Part shown: positions 1 to 4,658 of the stretch, piece by piece
Layout of the letters: each line of letters opens with the position of its first letter
How positions within the stretch are numbered: position 1 is the first letter of the stretch
Source: Nitrospiria bacterium
GTDB lineage: Bacteria; Nitrospirota; CAKKRA01; 9FT-COMBO-42-15
NCBI GenBank assembly: GCA_919902475.1
Contig: CAKKRA010000312.1
Span: 1-6,162 of the forward strand
Reading direction: 5' to 3'
Length of the DNA stretch: 6,162 nt
Made by a program: the position numbers and the translations under genes
The notes under the pieces: generated by a model
Told to the model about the DNA's origin: nothing
Seen by the model: the letters and a program-made list of their open reading frames with translations, nothing else
The model's database searches: none

Positions 1-1
1 T

Positions 2-205
2 GATAACAGGAACTTTGTTAAAAAGGCAGTCAACTGGGCATTGAGGCAGATTGGGAAACGAAATCTCAGATTGAATAAAAAGGCAATAGAAACAGCAAAA
101 GAGATTCAAGAAATAGATTCAAAGACTGCTAAATGGATAGCCGCTGATGCGCTGAGAGAATTAACGAGCAAGGCTGTTCAAAAAAGGATTAGTGCTGCAA
201 AGTAG
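2..205 (+). CDS. DNA alkylation repair protein (AlkD-like), C-terminal fragment cut by window start
   Basis: The frame opens at base 2 and reads 67 residues to a TAG stop. The segment NFVKKAVNWALRQIGKRN near its start, followed by LN..AI..A..I and W.AADALREL, is the typical end of the AlkD-like family of HEAT-repeat DNA glycosylases. Members of that family excise alkylated bases such as N3- or N7-alkylpurines as the first step of base excision repair in the cytoplasm. Only the last two or three helices are visible, so catalytic residues cannot be judged. The end of the gene overlaps, on the opposite strand, the last codons of a decayed aminotransferase fragment (stop at 191-189). The family call is fairly secure from the WALRQIGKR signature; the exact subfamily is not. 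Confidence 0.85.
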   Translation, partial: DNRNFVKKAVNWALRQIGKRNLRLNKKAIETAKEIQEIDSKTAKWIAADALRELTSKAVQKRISAAK

Positions 206-350
206 CTTCTTTTACAAGTCTGCCAAGCGTGGCAACAGCCTCCTTTATTTTCTCATTCCATGCAGCAGCGTTCAGGCGGATGAAGTTCCGATACCTCTTC
301 TGGGAGGAATGATCATACCTCGTGATTCGGCTGCTAATAAAAAATTTCTT
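189..350 (-). pseudogene. Remnant of a MocR/YdcR-type PLP-dependent aminotransferase, C-terminal end, frameshifted
   Basis: On the minus strand, from about 299 down to the TAA at 191-189, one frame reads RYRNFIRLNAAAWNEKI and then EAVATLGRLVKEA. This is the characteristic C-terminus of GntR-fused (MocR/PdxR/YdcR-like) fold-type I aminotransferases, where an F/Y-R-N-x-I/L-R-L-N segment precedes a final helix ending in TLGRL. Just upstream, a different frame reads AAESRGMIIPP, which resembles the preceding 'A...GI.I.PG' strand of the same family. The join therefore seems to need a frameshift near 295-300. No start codon or larger domain is present, and the plus-strand promoter at 349-377 lies where more of the gene would be. 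I read it as a degraded leftover. The C-terminal match is good; the upstream frame is less certain. Confidence 0.6.
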
Positions 351-377
351 GACAAAACCTGAGCCAAAAGATATGAT
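349..377 (+). promoter_or_regulatory. Sigma-70-type promoter for the AbrB-like/arsM operon
   Basis: A perfect -35 hexamer TTGACA (349-354) is separated by 17 bases from TATGAT (372-377), a -10 hexamer with one mismatch to TATAAT. Transcription should start near 384, leaving an untranslated leader of about 50 bases before the ATG at 435. It is the best-looking housekeeping promoter in the window. It faces three genes packed head to tail, which fits a single operon. Confidence 0.8.
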
Positions 378-400
378 TCAGTATATTCTGATTATACTGA
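378..400. promoter_or_regulatory. Palindrome over the transcription start: candidate operator
   Basis: A perfect 8-base inverted repeat, TCAGTATA (378-385) and TATACTGA (393-400), is separated by TTCTGAT. It starts at the base after the -10 hexamer, so it covers the expected start site near 384. A bound repressor there would block initiation. The likeliest ligand is the AbrB-like protein encoded just downstream, or a trans-acting ArsR-type repressor; both are inferences. The same arms could also fold as a short hairpin at the 5' end of the mRNA. Confidence 0.55.
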
Positions 401-434
401 TAAATCAGAAATAATGTTTTATAGGAGGGTTTTA

Positions 435-716
435 ATGGCAAAGAAAATTAAGGATGATAGTTGCTGCAAAGGGGCAGATAAGGATTCAAGCTGTTGCAAG
501 GTTGAGTCCGTAATAAGCATAGATGAGAGAGGGCAGATTGTGCTTCCTAAAGAGGTAAGGGATAAGGCAAATATCAGAGCAGGCGATAAGCTGGCGGTTG
601 TGAGCTTGAAGAAAGATGGGAATGTGTGCTGCATCTCCTTGATTAAGGCAGACGACCTTGCGGAAATGGTCAGGGGTCTGCTTGGGCCAGTGATGGGTGA
701 TATTTTTCAAAAATAA
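435..716 (+). CDS. Cysteine-rich AbrB/MazE/SpoVT-type regulator (HgcAB-associated-like)
   Basis: This is a 93-aa protein whose core, residues 24-71, fits the swapped-hairpin AbrB/SpoVT DNA-binding fold: V.SIDERGQIVLPKEVRDKA.I..GDKLAVV. What sets it apart is three cysteine pairs: C10-C11, C20-C21 and C65-C66. The first two pairs sit in a short charged N-terminal tail and the third in the last strand of the core, a layout suited to binding a thiophilic metal(loid) such as As(III) or Hg(II). I recall proteins of this shape being labelled 'HgcAB-associated', but no hgcA or hgcB is present here. The ATG at 435 is chosen because GGAGGG (424-429) precedes it; an in-frame ATG at 414 lacks such a site and lies upstream of it. 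The stop is 16 bases before arsM, so the two are probably co-transcribed, with this protein the likely local regulator. The fold is confident; the metal sensing is inference. Confidence 0.85.
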   Translation: MAKKIKDDSCCKGADKDSSCCKVESVISIDERGQIVLPKEVRDKANIRAGDKLAVVSLKKDGNVCCISLIKADDLAEMVRGLLGPVMGDIFQK

Positions 717-732
717 AAAGGAGGTATCTATC

Positions 733-1545
733 ATGAGAGAACTACAACTTAAAAAGCTGGTTAGGAATAACTATGCCAAAATAGCCATAAAAAAAGGCTC
801 ATGCTGCGGCAATACTGCTGTGGCTGATGATATCAGCAAGAGCGTAGGTTATTCTGAAAATGAACTCAATACAATCCCAGAAGGCGCTAATCTTGGTCTT
901 GGCTGCGGTAATCCTGTTGCACTTGCCTCTTTAAAAGAAGGTGAGACTGTTCTTGACCTCGGTTCTGGCGCTGGAATTGACTGCTTTCTTGCTGCTGAAA
1001 GGGTTGGTAAAAACGGCAAGGTTATTGGTGTTGACATGACGCATGAGATGATAGAAAAAGCGAGAGAGAATGCTGAGAAAGGAAGCTATGACAATGTAGA
1101 GTTTAGGCTCGGTGAGATAGAAAACCTGCCTGCTGCGGATAATTCTGTTGATGTGGTCATTTCAAACTGTGTTATAAATCTTGTGCCTGATAAAAGAAAG
1201 GCTTTTCAGGAAGCCTTCCGTGTTCTAAGGCCAGGGGGCAGGCTGATGATATCTGATATAGTTTTATTAAAAAAGCTCCCTGATGCCATAAAGGCCTCTG
1301 TTGAGGCATACATTGGCTGTGTTTCTGGCGCAATATTGAAAAGCGAATATTTAGAGACTATAAAAGCCGCAGGGTTTGATAATATCAAAATAATAAACGA
1401 GACTGTTTTCCCTATTGAATTTCTGAATAATGATCCTATAGCAAGGGCAATTATTGAGGACATTAAAATACCAACAGAAGAGGTAAAAGAGACGGCAAGC
1501 TCAGTAGTGAGCATAAAGGTTTTAGCGGTCAAACGAGGTGTGTAA
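733..1545 (+). CDS. arsM: Arsenite S-adenosylmethionine methyltransferase (ArsM-type)
   Basis: A 270-aa class I SAM-dependent methyltransferase. ArsM enzymes transfer methyl groups from SAM to As(III), giving mono-, di- and trimethylated arsenicals in the cytoplasm. The SAM-binding motif I, VLDLGSGAG, lies at residues 73-81, with the acidic residue ending strand 2 at D101 (VIGVD). The arsenic-binding cysteines expected from characterised ArsM proteins have counterparts: GCGNP (C58), SNCVINL (C146) and YIGCVSGA (C196), plus an N-terminal GSCCG pair (C24-C25). The post-motif RVLRPGGRLMISDIV (164-177) is also typical. The ATG at 733 is preceded by AAGGAGG at 718-724; a longer in-frame reading from 697 would overlap the previous gene and ignore this site. 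The stop TAA overlaps the next ATG by one base, indicating translational coupling. Close relatives of unproven substrate exist, so another thiophilic substrate remains possible. Confidence 0.88.
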   Translation: MRELQLKKLVRNNYAKIAIKKGSCCGNTAVADDISKSVGYSENELNTIPEGANLGLGCGNPVALASLKEGETVLDLGSGAGIDCFLAAERVGKNGKVIGVDMTHEMIEKARENAEKGSYDNVEFRLGEIENLPAADNSVDVVISNCVINLVPDKRKAFQEAFRVLRPGGRLMISDIVLLKKLPDAIKASVEAYIGCVSGAILKSEYLETIKAAGFDNIKIINETVFPIEFLNNDPIARAIIEDIKIPTEEVKETASSVVSIKVLAVKRGV

Positions 1546-2075
1546 TGGCTGAAACATTTTTAGAGATGAATGAGAAGCACATAAACTTCATCAAGGCGCA
1601 GAAAATTTTTTTTGTAGCCACTGCGCCCAATAATCTGAAAGACGAATTCGTAAACCTGTCTCCAAAGGGATATGATGTATTAGAGATTCTAAATAATAAA
1701 ACCGTTGTGTATGCTGATTATCCAGGAAGCGGAAATGAAACAGCCGCACATCTTCAGCAGAATGGAAGGCTGACAATAATGTTTGCAAGCTTTGACAAGA
1801 GCCCGATGATCCTTCGTCTTTATGGACACGGAGAAGCCGTTGCCTTAGACAGTCCGTTAGGCAGGGAACTGAAAGAAAAAATGAATGGAAAGGTTTCGCA
1901 ATATGTTCGCCATCTGATAATCCTCCGCATAGAAAAAGTAAAGACAAGCTGTGGCTATGGCGTGCCTTGCTATCAATATCTCGGCAACAGGGAGAACCTG
2001 ATTGAGTGGTGCAAAAGCGCAAGCATTACAGGAAAGATTAAAAAGTATATGGGTTTTCTCTGGAAGGAAGTATAA
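1545..2075 (+). CDS. Pyridoxamine 5'-phosphate oxidase superfamily FMN-binding split-barrel protein
   Basis: A 176-aa protein of the pyridoxamine-phosphate-oxidase-like split-barrel superfamily, which binds FMN or related cofactors as a dimer. The N-terminal helix and the strand IFFVATAP (about 21-28) are followed by NLSPKGYD (37-44), the strand VVYADYPGSGNETAAHL (54-70) and a central GRLTIMFASFDKSPMILRLYG (74-94 region), in family order. The end of the fold carries SCGYGVP at residues 135-141 and then YLGNRENLIEW, a signature of one subgroup with this length. The ATG shares its A with the arsM stop, and GAGG (1535-1538) gives the ribosome site, so the protein is made together with ArsM. A true PdxH role is unlikely given the subgroup and context; a flavin-dependent redox role linked to arsenic or thiol chemistry is a guess. 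Confidence 0.85.
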   Translation: MAETFLEMNEKHINFIKAQKIFFVATAPNNLKDEFVNLSPKGYDVLEILNNKTVVYADYPGSGNETAAHLQQNGRLTIMFASFDKSPMILRLYGHGEAVALDSPLGRELKEKMNGKVSQYVRHLIILRIEKVKTSCGYGVPCYQYLGNRENLIEWCKSASITGKIKKYMGFLWKEV

Positions 2076-2147
2076 GCAATATCAAATTGCTGTGTATCCT
2101 TATCAGTATCTGGAATTAACCTCCTCTTCAATCTTTTTTAAAGAAAA

Positions 2148-2226
2148 TGTTAAAAGTTGTTGACAATATGACATCTCTTATGGTATCCTTGTCAACAGAT
2201 GTTGAAGGGATGTCAATAAATGTTGA
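2148..2226. repeat. 21-bp-phased palindromic operator array around the HTH-MNT promoter
   Basis: The unit TGTCAACAGATGTTGA at 2190-2205 holds a perfect inverted repeat, TCAACA and TGTTGA, spaced by two bases. Exactly 21 bases downstream, at 2211-2226, the unit recurs with 14 of 16 bases identical and includes the start codon of the HTH gene (ATG at 2220). At 2148-2163 a third copy, TGTTAAAAGTTGTTGA, matches 13 of 16 and contains the first bases of the -35 hexamer. The intervening 2169-2184 register matches only 9 of 16. The TGTTGA half-sites start at 2158, 2200 and 2221, so all fall on a 21-bp grid, two helical turns. Also, TGTTGACAA (2158-2166) is an exact inverted repeat of TTGTCAACA (2189-2197). 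The layout implies cooperative binding on one face of the helix, most simply by the winged-helix protein encoded next. Confidence 0.75.
2160..2189 (+). promoter_or_regulatory. Promoter of the HTH-MNT/HEPN module
   Basis: A perfect -35 TTGACA (2160-2165) is followed after 18 bases by TATCCT (2184-2189), a -10 with the key T, A and final T. The predicted start near 2196 leaves a leader of only about 25 bases before the ATG at 2220. The promoter lies inside the repeated operator at 2148-2226, so a bound regulator would exclude RNA polymerase. Confidence 0.6.
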
Positions 2227-2789
2227 GCAATTTGTTCTCATCAAAGACACGGGCAGGTCTTTTAGACCTGTTTTACAACCATCCTGAAGACAGGTTCTAT
2301 ATGCGTGAAATCGCAAGGAGGTTAAGGCGGGATGTCTCTGGAATCAAAAGAGAGCTCTCTAACCTTGAGCATATAGGCCTTCTTACCAGCGAAAAAAAAG
2401 GTAACCTTAAATACTACTCTGCAAACAGAAATTCTCCAATCTACAATGAAATAAAAGGAATAATATTAAAGACCACAGGTGTTATTGGTTCTGCAAAAGA
2501 GCATCTTGCGCCAATTAGCGGTATTAAAACTGCTTTTATTTACGGCACCTCTGGAAAGGTGATTGATAAAAAGATGAATGAAATAGACCTGCTGATTATC
2601 GGCGCTGTTAATATAGCAGAATTGAATGACGCAATAACCCAATTAGAGGATAGGCTAAAAAGGAATATTAATTATCTTGTCTTTGATGATGATGAGTATA
2701 AAAAGAGAAAAGAGGAAAATGATCCCTTCCTGACTGATGTCTTAAAGGAGAAAAAAATAATGTTGATGGGAAGGGAAGATGAATTATAG
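2220..2789 (+). CDS. Winged-helix regulator fused to a minimal nucleotidyltransferase-like (MNT) domain
   Basis: A 189-aa two-domain protein. Residues about 1-70 form an ArsR-like winged helix: FYMREIARRL (26-35) and SGIKRELSNLEHIGLL (40-55) match helices 2 and 3, and SEKKGNLKYYSAN (57-69) the wing. Residues about 100-180 resemble a minimal nucleotidyltransferase: FIYGTSGK (107-113 region), then EIDLLIIG (121-128) where the usual motif is DxD, then NYLVFDDDEY (151-160). The G-S signature is G109-T110-S111 and the first metal aspartate is replaced by E121, keeping D123, so activity may be altered or lost. MNT proteins paired with HEPN proteins act as antitoxins, some by adenylylating the toxin. 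Here the fused DNA-binding domain also suggests autoregulation. ATG 2220 follows GAAGGGA (2204-2210); an ATG at 2210 is out of frame. The 3' end overlaps the next gene by 11 bases. Confidence 0.82.
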   Translation: MLSNLFSSKTRAGLLDLFYNHPEDRFYMREIARRLRRDVSGIKRELSNLEHIGLLTSEKKGNLKYYSANRNSPIYNEIKGIILKTTGVIGSAKEHLAPISGIKTAFIYGTSGKVIDKKMNEIDLLIIGAVNIAELNDAITQLEDRLKRNINYLVFDDDEYKKRKEENDPFLTDVLKEKKIMLMGREDEL

Positions 2790-3228
2790 TGAATTAATTG
2801 AGAAGGGCATAGCAGAAAATAAGACTCCTAATCTAAATGAAATAAAGAACATGCAGCAGCGAAGCTACGGCGATCTTAATGCCGCAAAAAATATTCTGGA
2901 CATTGACAGGGAATGGGCGTACATCATTGCATTTTTTGCAATGCTAAGGATATTAAAGACCCTGATTCGGGCTGAGGGGCTTATACCAAAGGGGCTGGAT
3001 GAATCAAAAAATACTATCTTGATTTCAGGCTCAATTCTTGAGAAGGATTTTAAGAGTCTATTGAATAAATTGGACAGGATGCGGAGGCGGACTGAAAATT
3101 TTATAAAGGAGTATAATAAGCCGATAACAAAATATGAAAGCCAGCAGGCATTATTAGATGCAGAGGAATTTGTTAAAAAGATAGACGCTATTATTAAAGA
3201 AAAGCATTCTCAGCTTTTACTGATATAA
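2779..3228 (+). CDS. HEPN-domain protein, partner of the HTH-MNT protein (putative toxin component)
   Basis: A 149-aa, almost entirely helical protein. The pattern RSYGDLNAAKNIL (28-40), EWAYIIAFFAMLRILKTLIRAEG (45-67 region) and P-KG-LDESKNT (70-79) is that of HEPN proteins encoded beside MNT genes. The C-terminal half has LDRMRRRTENFIKEY (98-112) and then ALLDAEEFVKKI (124-135). HEPN RNases use an R-x4-6-H motif. Here the equivalent stretch is R-rich (R100, R102-R104) but ends at Y112, with no histidine in place, so RNase activity is uncertain. The ATG lies within the preceding gene (11-base overlap) with AAGGGAAG just upstream, so the pair is translationally coupled, as expected for partners that form a complex. 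It could be a toxin neutralised by the MNT protein, or a non-toxic structural partner. Confidence 0.78.
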   Translation: MNYSELIEKGIAENKTPNLNEIKNMQQRSYGDLNAAKNILDIDREWAYIIAFFAMLRILKTLIRAEGLIPKGLDESKNTILISGSILEKDFKSLLNKLDRMRRRTENFIKEYNKPITKYESQQALLDAEEFVKKIDAIIKEKHSQLLLI

Positions 3229-3235
3229 ACAGTTT

Positions 3236-3258
3236 CCTCTTTAAAATATTAAAAGAGG
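3236..3258 (+). other. Short inverted repeat after the HEPN gene
   Basis: CCTCTTT (3236-3242) pairs perfectly with AAAGAGG (3252-3258) across a nine-base AT loop, eight bases after the HEPN stop. It has the place of a terminator, but no T-run follows (ATAAATAATCG comes next). It may only be a weak pause or mRNA-end hairpin, in which case transcription could run on into the mini-ORF at 3332. Confidence 0.4.
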
Positions 3259-3331
3259 ATAAATAATCGCCTTATGAGCAGGAGAAGTAAATAAAAAATA
3301 TATATAGGCGAGACGGAAGGAGGTGAATTAA

Positions 3332-3394
3332 TTGGCTATAAAAAAAGCAAAAAAGACAGCAAAGAAAAAGACAACAAAGAAGAAAAAGTGTTAG
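3332..3394 (+). CDS. 20-aa lysine-rich mini-protein (histone-tail-like)
   Basis: A TTG start at 3332 is preceded, eight bases away, by AAGGAGGTGA (3317-3326), the best Shine-Dalgarno sequence in the window. The frame gives 20 residues: 11 lysines, three alanines, three threonines, one isoleucine and a C-terminal cysteine after the initiator, in the order of KKAKKTAKKKTTKKKK. This resembles the basic tails of bacterial histone H1-like proteins, which bind DNA through charge, but it is far shorter than the usual 50-200 residues. It could be a real micro-protein, a remnant of a longer H1-like gene, or a leader peptide for the hairpins that start at its stop codon. Three stop codons follow closely (TAG TAG in different registers, then TGA). 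No clear promoter is visible in 3229-3331. The strong ribosome site is the main reason to keep it. Confidence 0.5.
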   Translation: MAIKKAKKTAKKKTTKKKKC

Positions 3395-3423
3395 TAGTGA
3401 AAACTACAGGCTAAGACTTAGCC
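3394..3423 (+). other. Two stacked hairpins between the mini-ORF stop and the terminator
   Basis: GTAGT-GAAA-ACTAC (3394-3407) is a perfect five-pair stem capped by a GNRA-type GAAA tetraloop. One base later, GGCTAA-GAC-TTAGCC (3409-3423) is a perfect six-pair stem. The second stem shares GCC (3421-3423) with the foot of the terminator stem, so the two are partly mutually exclusive. This could be the structured 3' end of a small RNA, an mRNA-stabilising end, or a switch between alternative folds. Confidence 0.5.
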
Positions 3424-3457
3424 GGGGATAACATAGTTATCCCCGGCAGATTTTATT
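3421..3457 (+). terminator. Strong rho-independent terminator
   Basis: GCCGGGGATAAC (3421-3432) and GTTATCCCCGGC (3436-3447) form a perfect 12-pair, partly GC-rich stem with a three-base ATA loop, followed by AGATTTTATT. The T-run lies on the plus side only, so it terminates rightward transcripts from the mini-ORF and perhaps the MNT/HEPN operon. It may also stop or stabilise the lpxC transcript arriving from the right, though no T-run serves that direction. Between this hairpin and the lpxC stop, 3465-3503 is T-rich with runs of six to nine Ts and no other structure. Confidence 0.85.
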
Positions 3458-3505
3458 AATGGAGCTTTTTTCTCTGATTTTTTTTTGCTGTCTGTTTTTT
3501 TTGAT

Positions 3506-4429
3506 TTAGATTACAGTAGAAGATATTTGGCAGGATTCTTCCGCTTTCTTTGCGGGGTCCTCTTTTCCTATCAATACCCAGCAGTCGCTATTCTTTAATA
3601 TCTCATTCACAAATTGTGTATTCAAGGCGTGGCCGGATTTTCTGGCAATTATATGTCCGACAACAGGCATTCCGAGGAGCGCTATGTCCCCAAGGATATC
3701 CAATATTTTATGACGGACAAATTCGTCCTCAAACCTCAAACCCTCTTCATTAAGTATGCTGTCATCGCCGATTACAATGGCATTCTCCAGAGAGCCCCCT
3801 TTAGCAAGCCCCATTGCCATCAATTCCTTCACCTCATTTAAAAAACCGTATGTCCTTGCGTGCGCAATTTCCTTCTCAAAATTTCCATTATACGGAGTGT
3901 AAGAAAGCGCCTGCTCCTTAACCACTGGATGATCATAGTTGATGTAAGAGGTTATTCTTAATCTTTCTGCAGGCTCTATTGATATTGACTTGCCATTCAC
4001 TTTTAACTCTATTGTTTTGGTTATTTTTATATAAGGCTGAACAGATTTCTGTTTCCTAATCCCTGCCTCTTTTATTAAAGTTACAAATGGCGCAGCGCTT
4101 CCATCCATTATGGGTACCTCAGGGGCGTCTACCTCAACCATTACATTGTCAATGCCTAATCCAGCAAATGCTGCCATCAGATGCTCAATGGTATGCACAG
4201 AATTGCCGTTATAGCCGATGGAAGTAGAGAATCTTGTATCTGTGATATTTTTAACAACTGCCTTTGTAGAAGGATATTTATTGCCCATATCCTTTCTAAA
4301 AAAGTGTATGCCAGTGCCTTCCTGAGCAGGTCTTAATGTTAGGTTTGCCTTGTGGCCAGTATGAAGCCCTACACCTGAGCAGGTTATAATCTTTTCAATT
4401 GTCTGTTGATTGCGAATACCGTTTTTCAT
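3506..4429 (-). CDS. lpxC: UDP-3-O-acyl-N-acetylglucosamine deacetylase
   Basis: A 307-aa LpxC, the zinc enzyme that removes the acetyl group from UDP-3-O-acyl-GlcNAc, the first committed step of lipid A synthesis in the cytoplasm. The usual landmarks are all present: GVGLHTG (19-25), TIEHLMAA (80-87) with catalytic E82 and zinc ligand H83, EVPIMDGSAAPFV (104-116), ARTYGF (191-196) with the conserved T193, RHKILDILGD (239-248) with H240, K241 and D244 (zinc ligands H240 and D244), and KSGHALN (264-270) with H267. The length matches single-domain LpxC, with no FabZ fusion. The ATG at 4429 is preferred over the in-frame GTG at 4441 because AAAGGTG lies nine bases before the ATG and would include the GTG itself. 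A sigma-54-type promoter sits directly upstream. It stands alone rather than in a cell-division or lpx cluster. Confidence 0.97.
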   Translation of the reverse strand: MKNGIRNQQTIEKIITCSGVGLHTGHKANLTLRPAQEGTGIHFFRKDMGNKYPSTKAVVKNITDTRFSTSIGYNGNSVHTIEHLMAAFAGLGIDNVMVEVDAPEVPIMDGSAAPFVTLIKEAGIRKQKSVQPYIKITKTIELKVNGKSISIEPAERLRITSYINYDHPVVKEQALSYTPYNGNFEKEIAHARTYGFLNEVKELMAMGLAKGGSLENAIVIGDDSILNEEGLRFEDEFVRHKILDILGDIALLGMPVVGHIIARKSGHALNTQFVNEILKNSDCWVLIGKEDPAKKAEESCQISSTVI

Positions 4430-4460
4430 AATAAAATGCACCTTTACACAAGTTTAATAT

Positions 4461-4476
4461 AGCAAGCTCCGTGCCA
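4461..4476 (-). promoter_or_regulatory. Sigma-54 (RpoN) promoter of lpxC
   Basis: Read on the minus strand, the sequence is TGGCACGGAGCTTGCT. It matches every specified base of the sigma-54 consensus TGGCACG-N4-TTGCW, with the invariant GG and GC ten bases apart. Transcription would start near 4450, giving a leader of about 20 bases that contains the lpxC ribosome site AAAGGTG. The match and the fitting distance make a chance occurrence unlikely. TATATT overlapping its downstream edge could act as a sigma-70 -10, but no -35 sits at the right distance. Confidence 0.75.
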
Positions 4477-4549
4477 GTAGTATTTATAGAATATATTAAA
4501 CAGTTAACCTGTTATTTTATAAGGGATTTTAATGAAGAGGCAATTTATT

Positions 4550-4607
4550 CATATTGAATATTGATTATATAAATTGTTGCAAAAAAACAATTTATAATTT
4601 CAATATG
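4550..4607. repeat. Nested inverted repeat between lpxC and the outer-membrane gene; candidate enhancer site
   Basis: An inner perfect 11-base inverted repeat, TATAAATTGTT (4568-4578) and AACAATTTATA (4586-4596), has a seven-base GCAAAAA centre. An outer 9-base pair, CATATTGAA (4550-4558) and TTCAATATG (4599-4607), encloses it. The centre lies about 130 bp upstream of the start site predicted for the lpxC sigma-54 promoter, a normal distance for an activator (bEBP) binding site. It also lies just upstream of a TTGACA at 4615 on the other strand, so it could instead serve the plus-strand gene or be a hairpin-forming insertion remnant. Confidence 0.5.
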
Positions 4608-4658
4608 TGGCTTTTTGACAACGATTACTGGTTAAAAATATTGAAACTTTACCATAGT

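Noticed and set aside
414..434. Seven-codon N-terminal extension of the AbrB-like protein.
   Set aside because: The GGAGGG ribosome site at 424-429 lies inside it and serves the ATG at 435; no such site precedes 414.
1591..2022. Long minus-strand open frames opposite the arsM operon.
   Set aside because: They lie antisense to well-supported genes, have low-complexity Ser/Leu/His-rich translations and lack ribosome sites.
2075..2091. AGCAAT/ATTGCT hairpin just after the FMN-barrel gene as a terminator.
   Set aside because: The stem has only six AT-rich pairs and no T-run follows; it may be chance.
2210..2212. ATG directly after GAAGGG as the start of the HTH gene.
   Set aside because: It is out of frame with the HTH-MNT coding sequence and ends after about 25 codons.
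3418..3504. A minus-strand frame open downstream of lpxC, reading lysine-rich then ..SAGDNYVIPG and ending inside the terminator.
   Set aside because: It has no start codon after its upstream stop, no ribosome site, and its bases are explained by A/T runs plus the terminator hairpin.
4439..4441. GTG start for lpxC, four codons upstream.
   Set aside because: It overlaps the AAAGGTG ribosome site that fits the ATG at 4429, and LpxC proteins normally start close to the IEKIITCSGVGLHTG segment.
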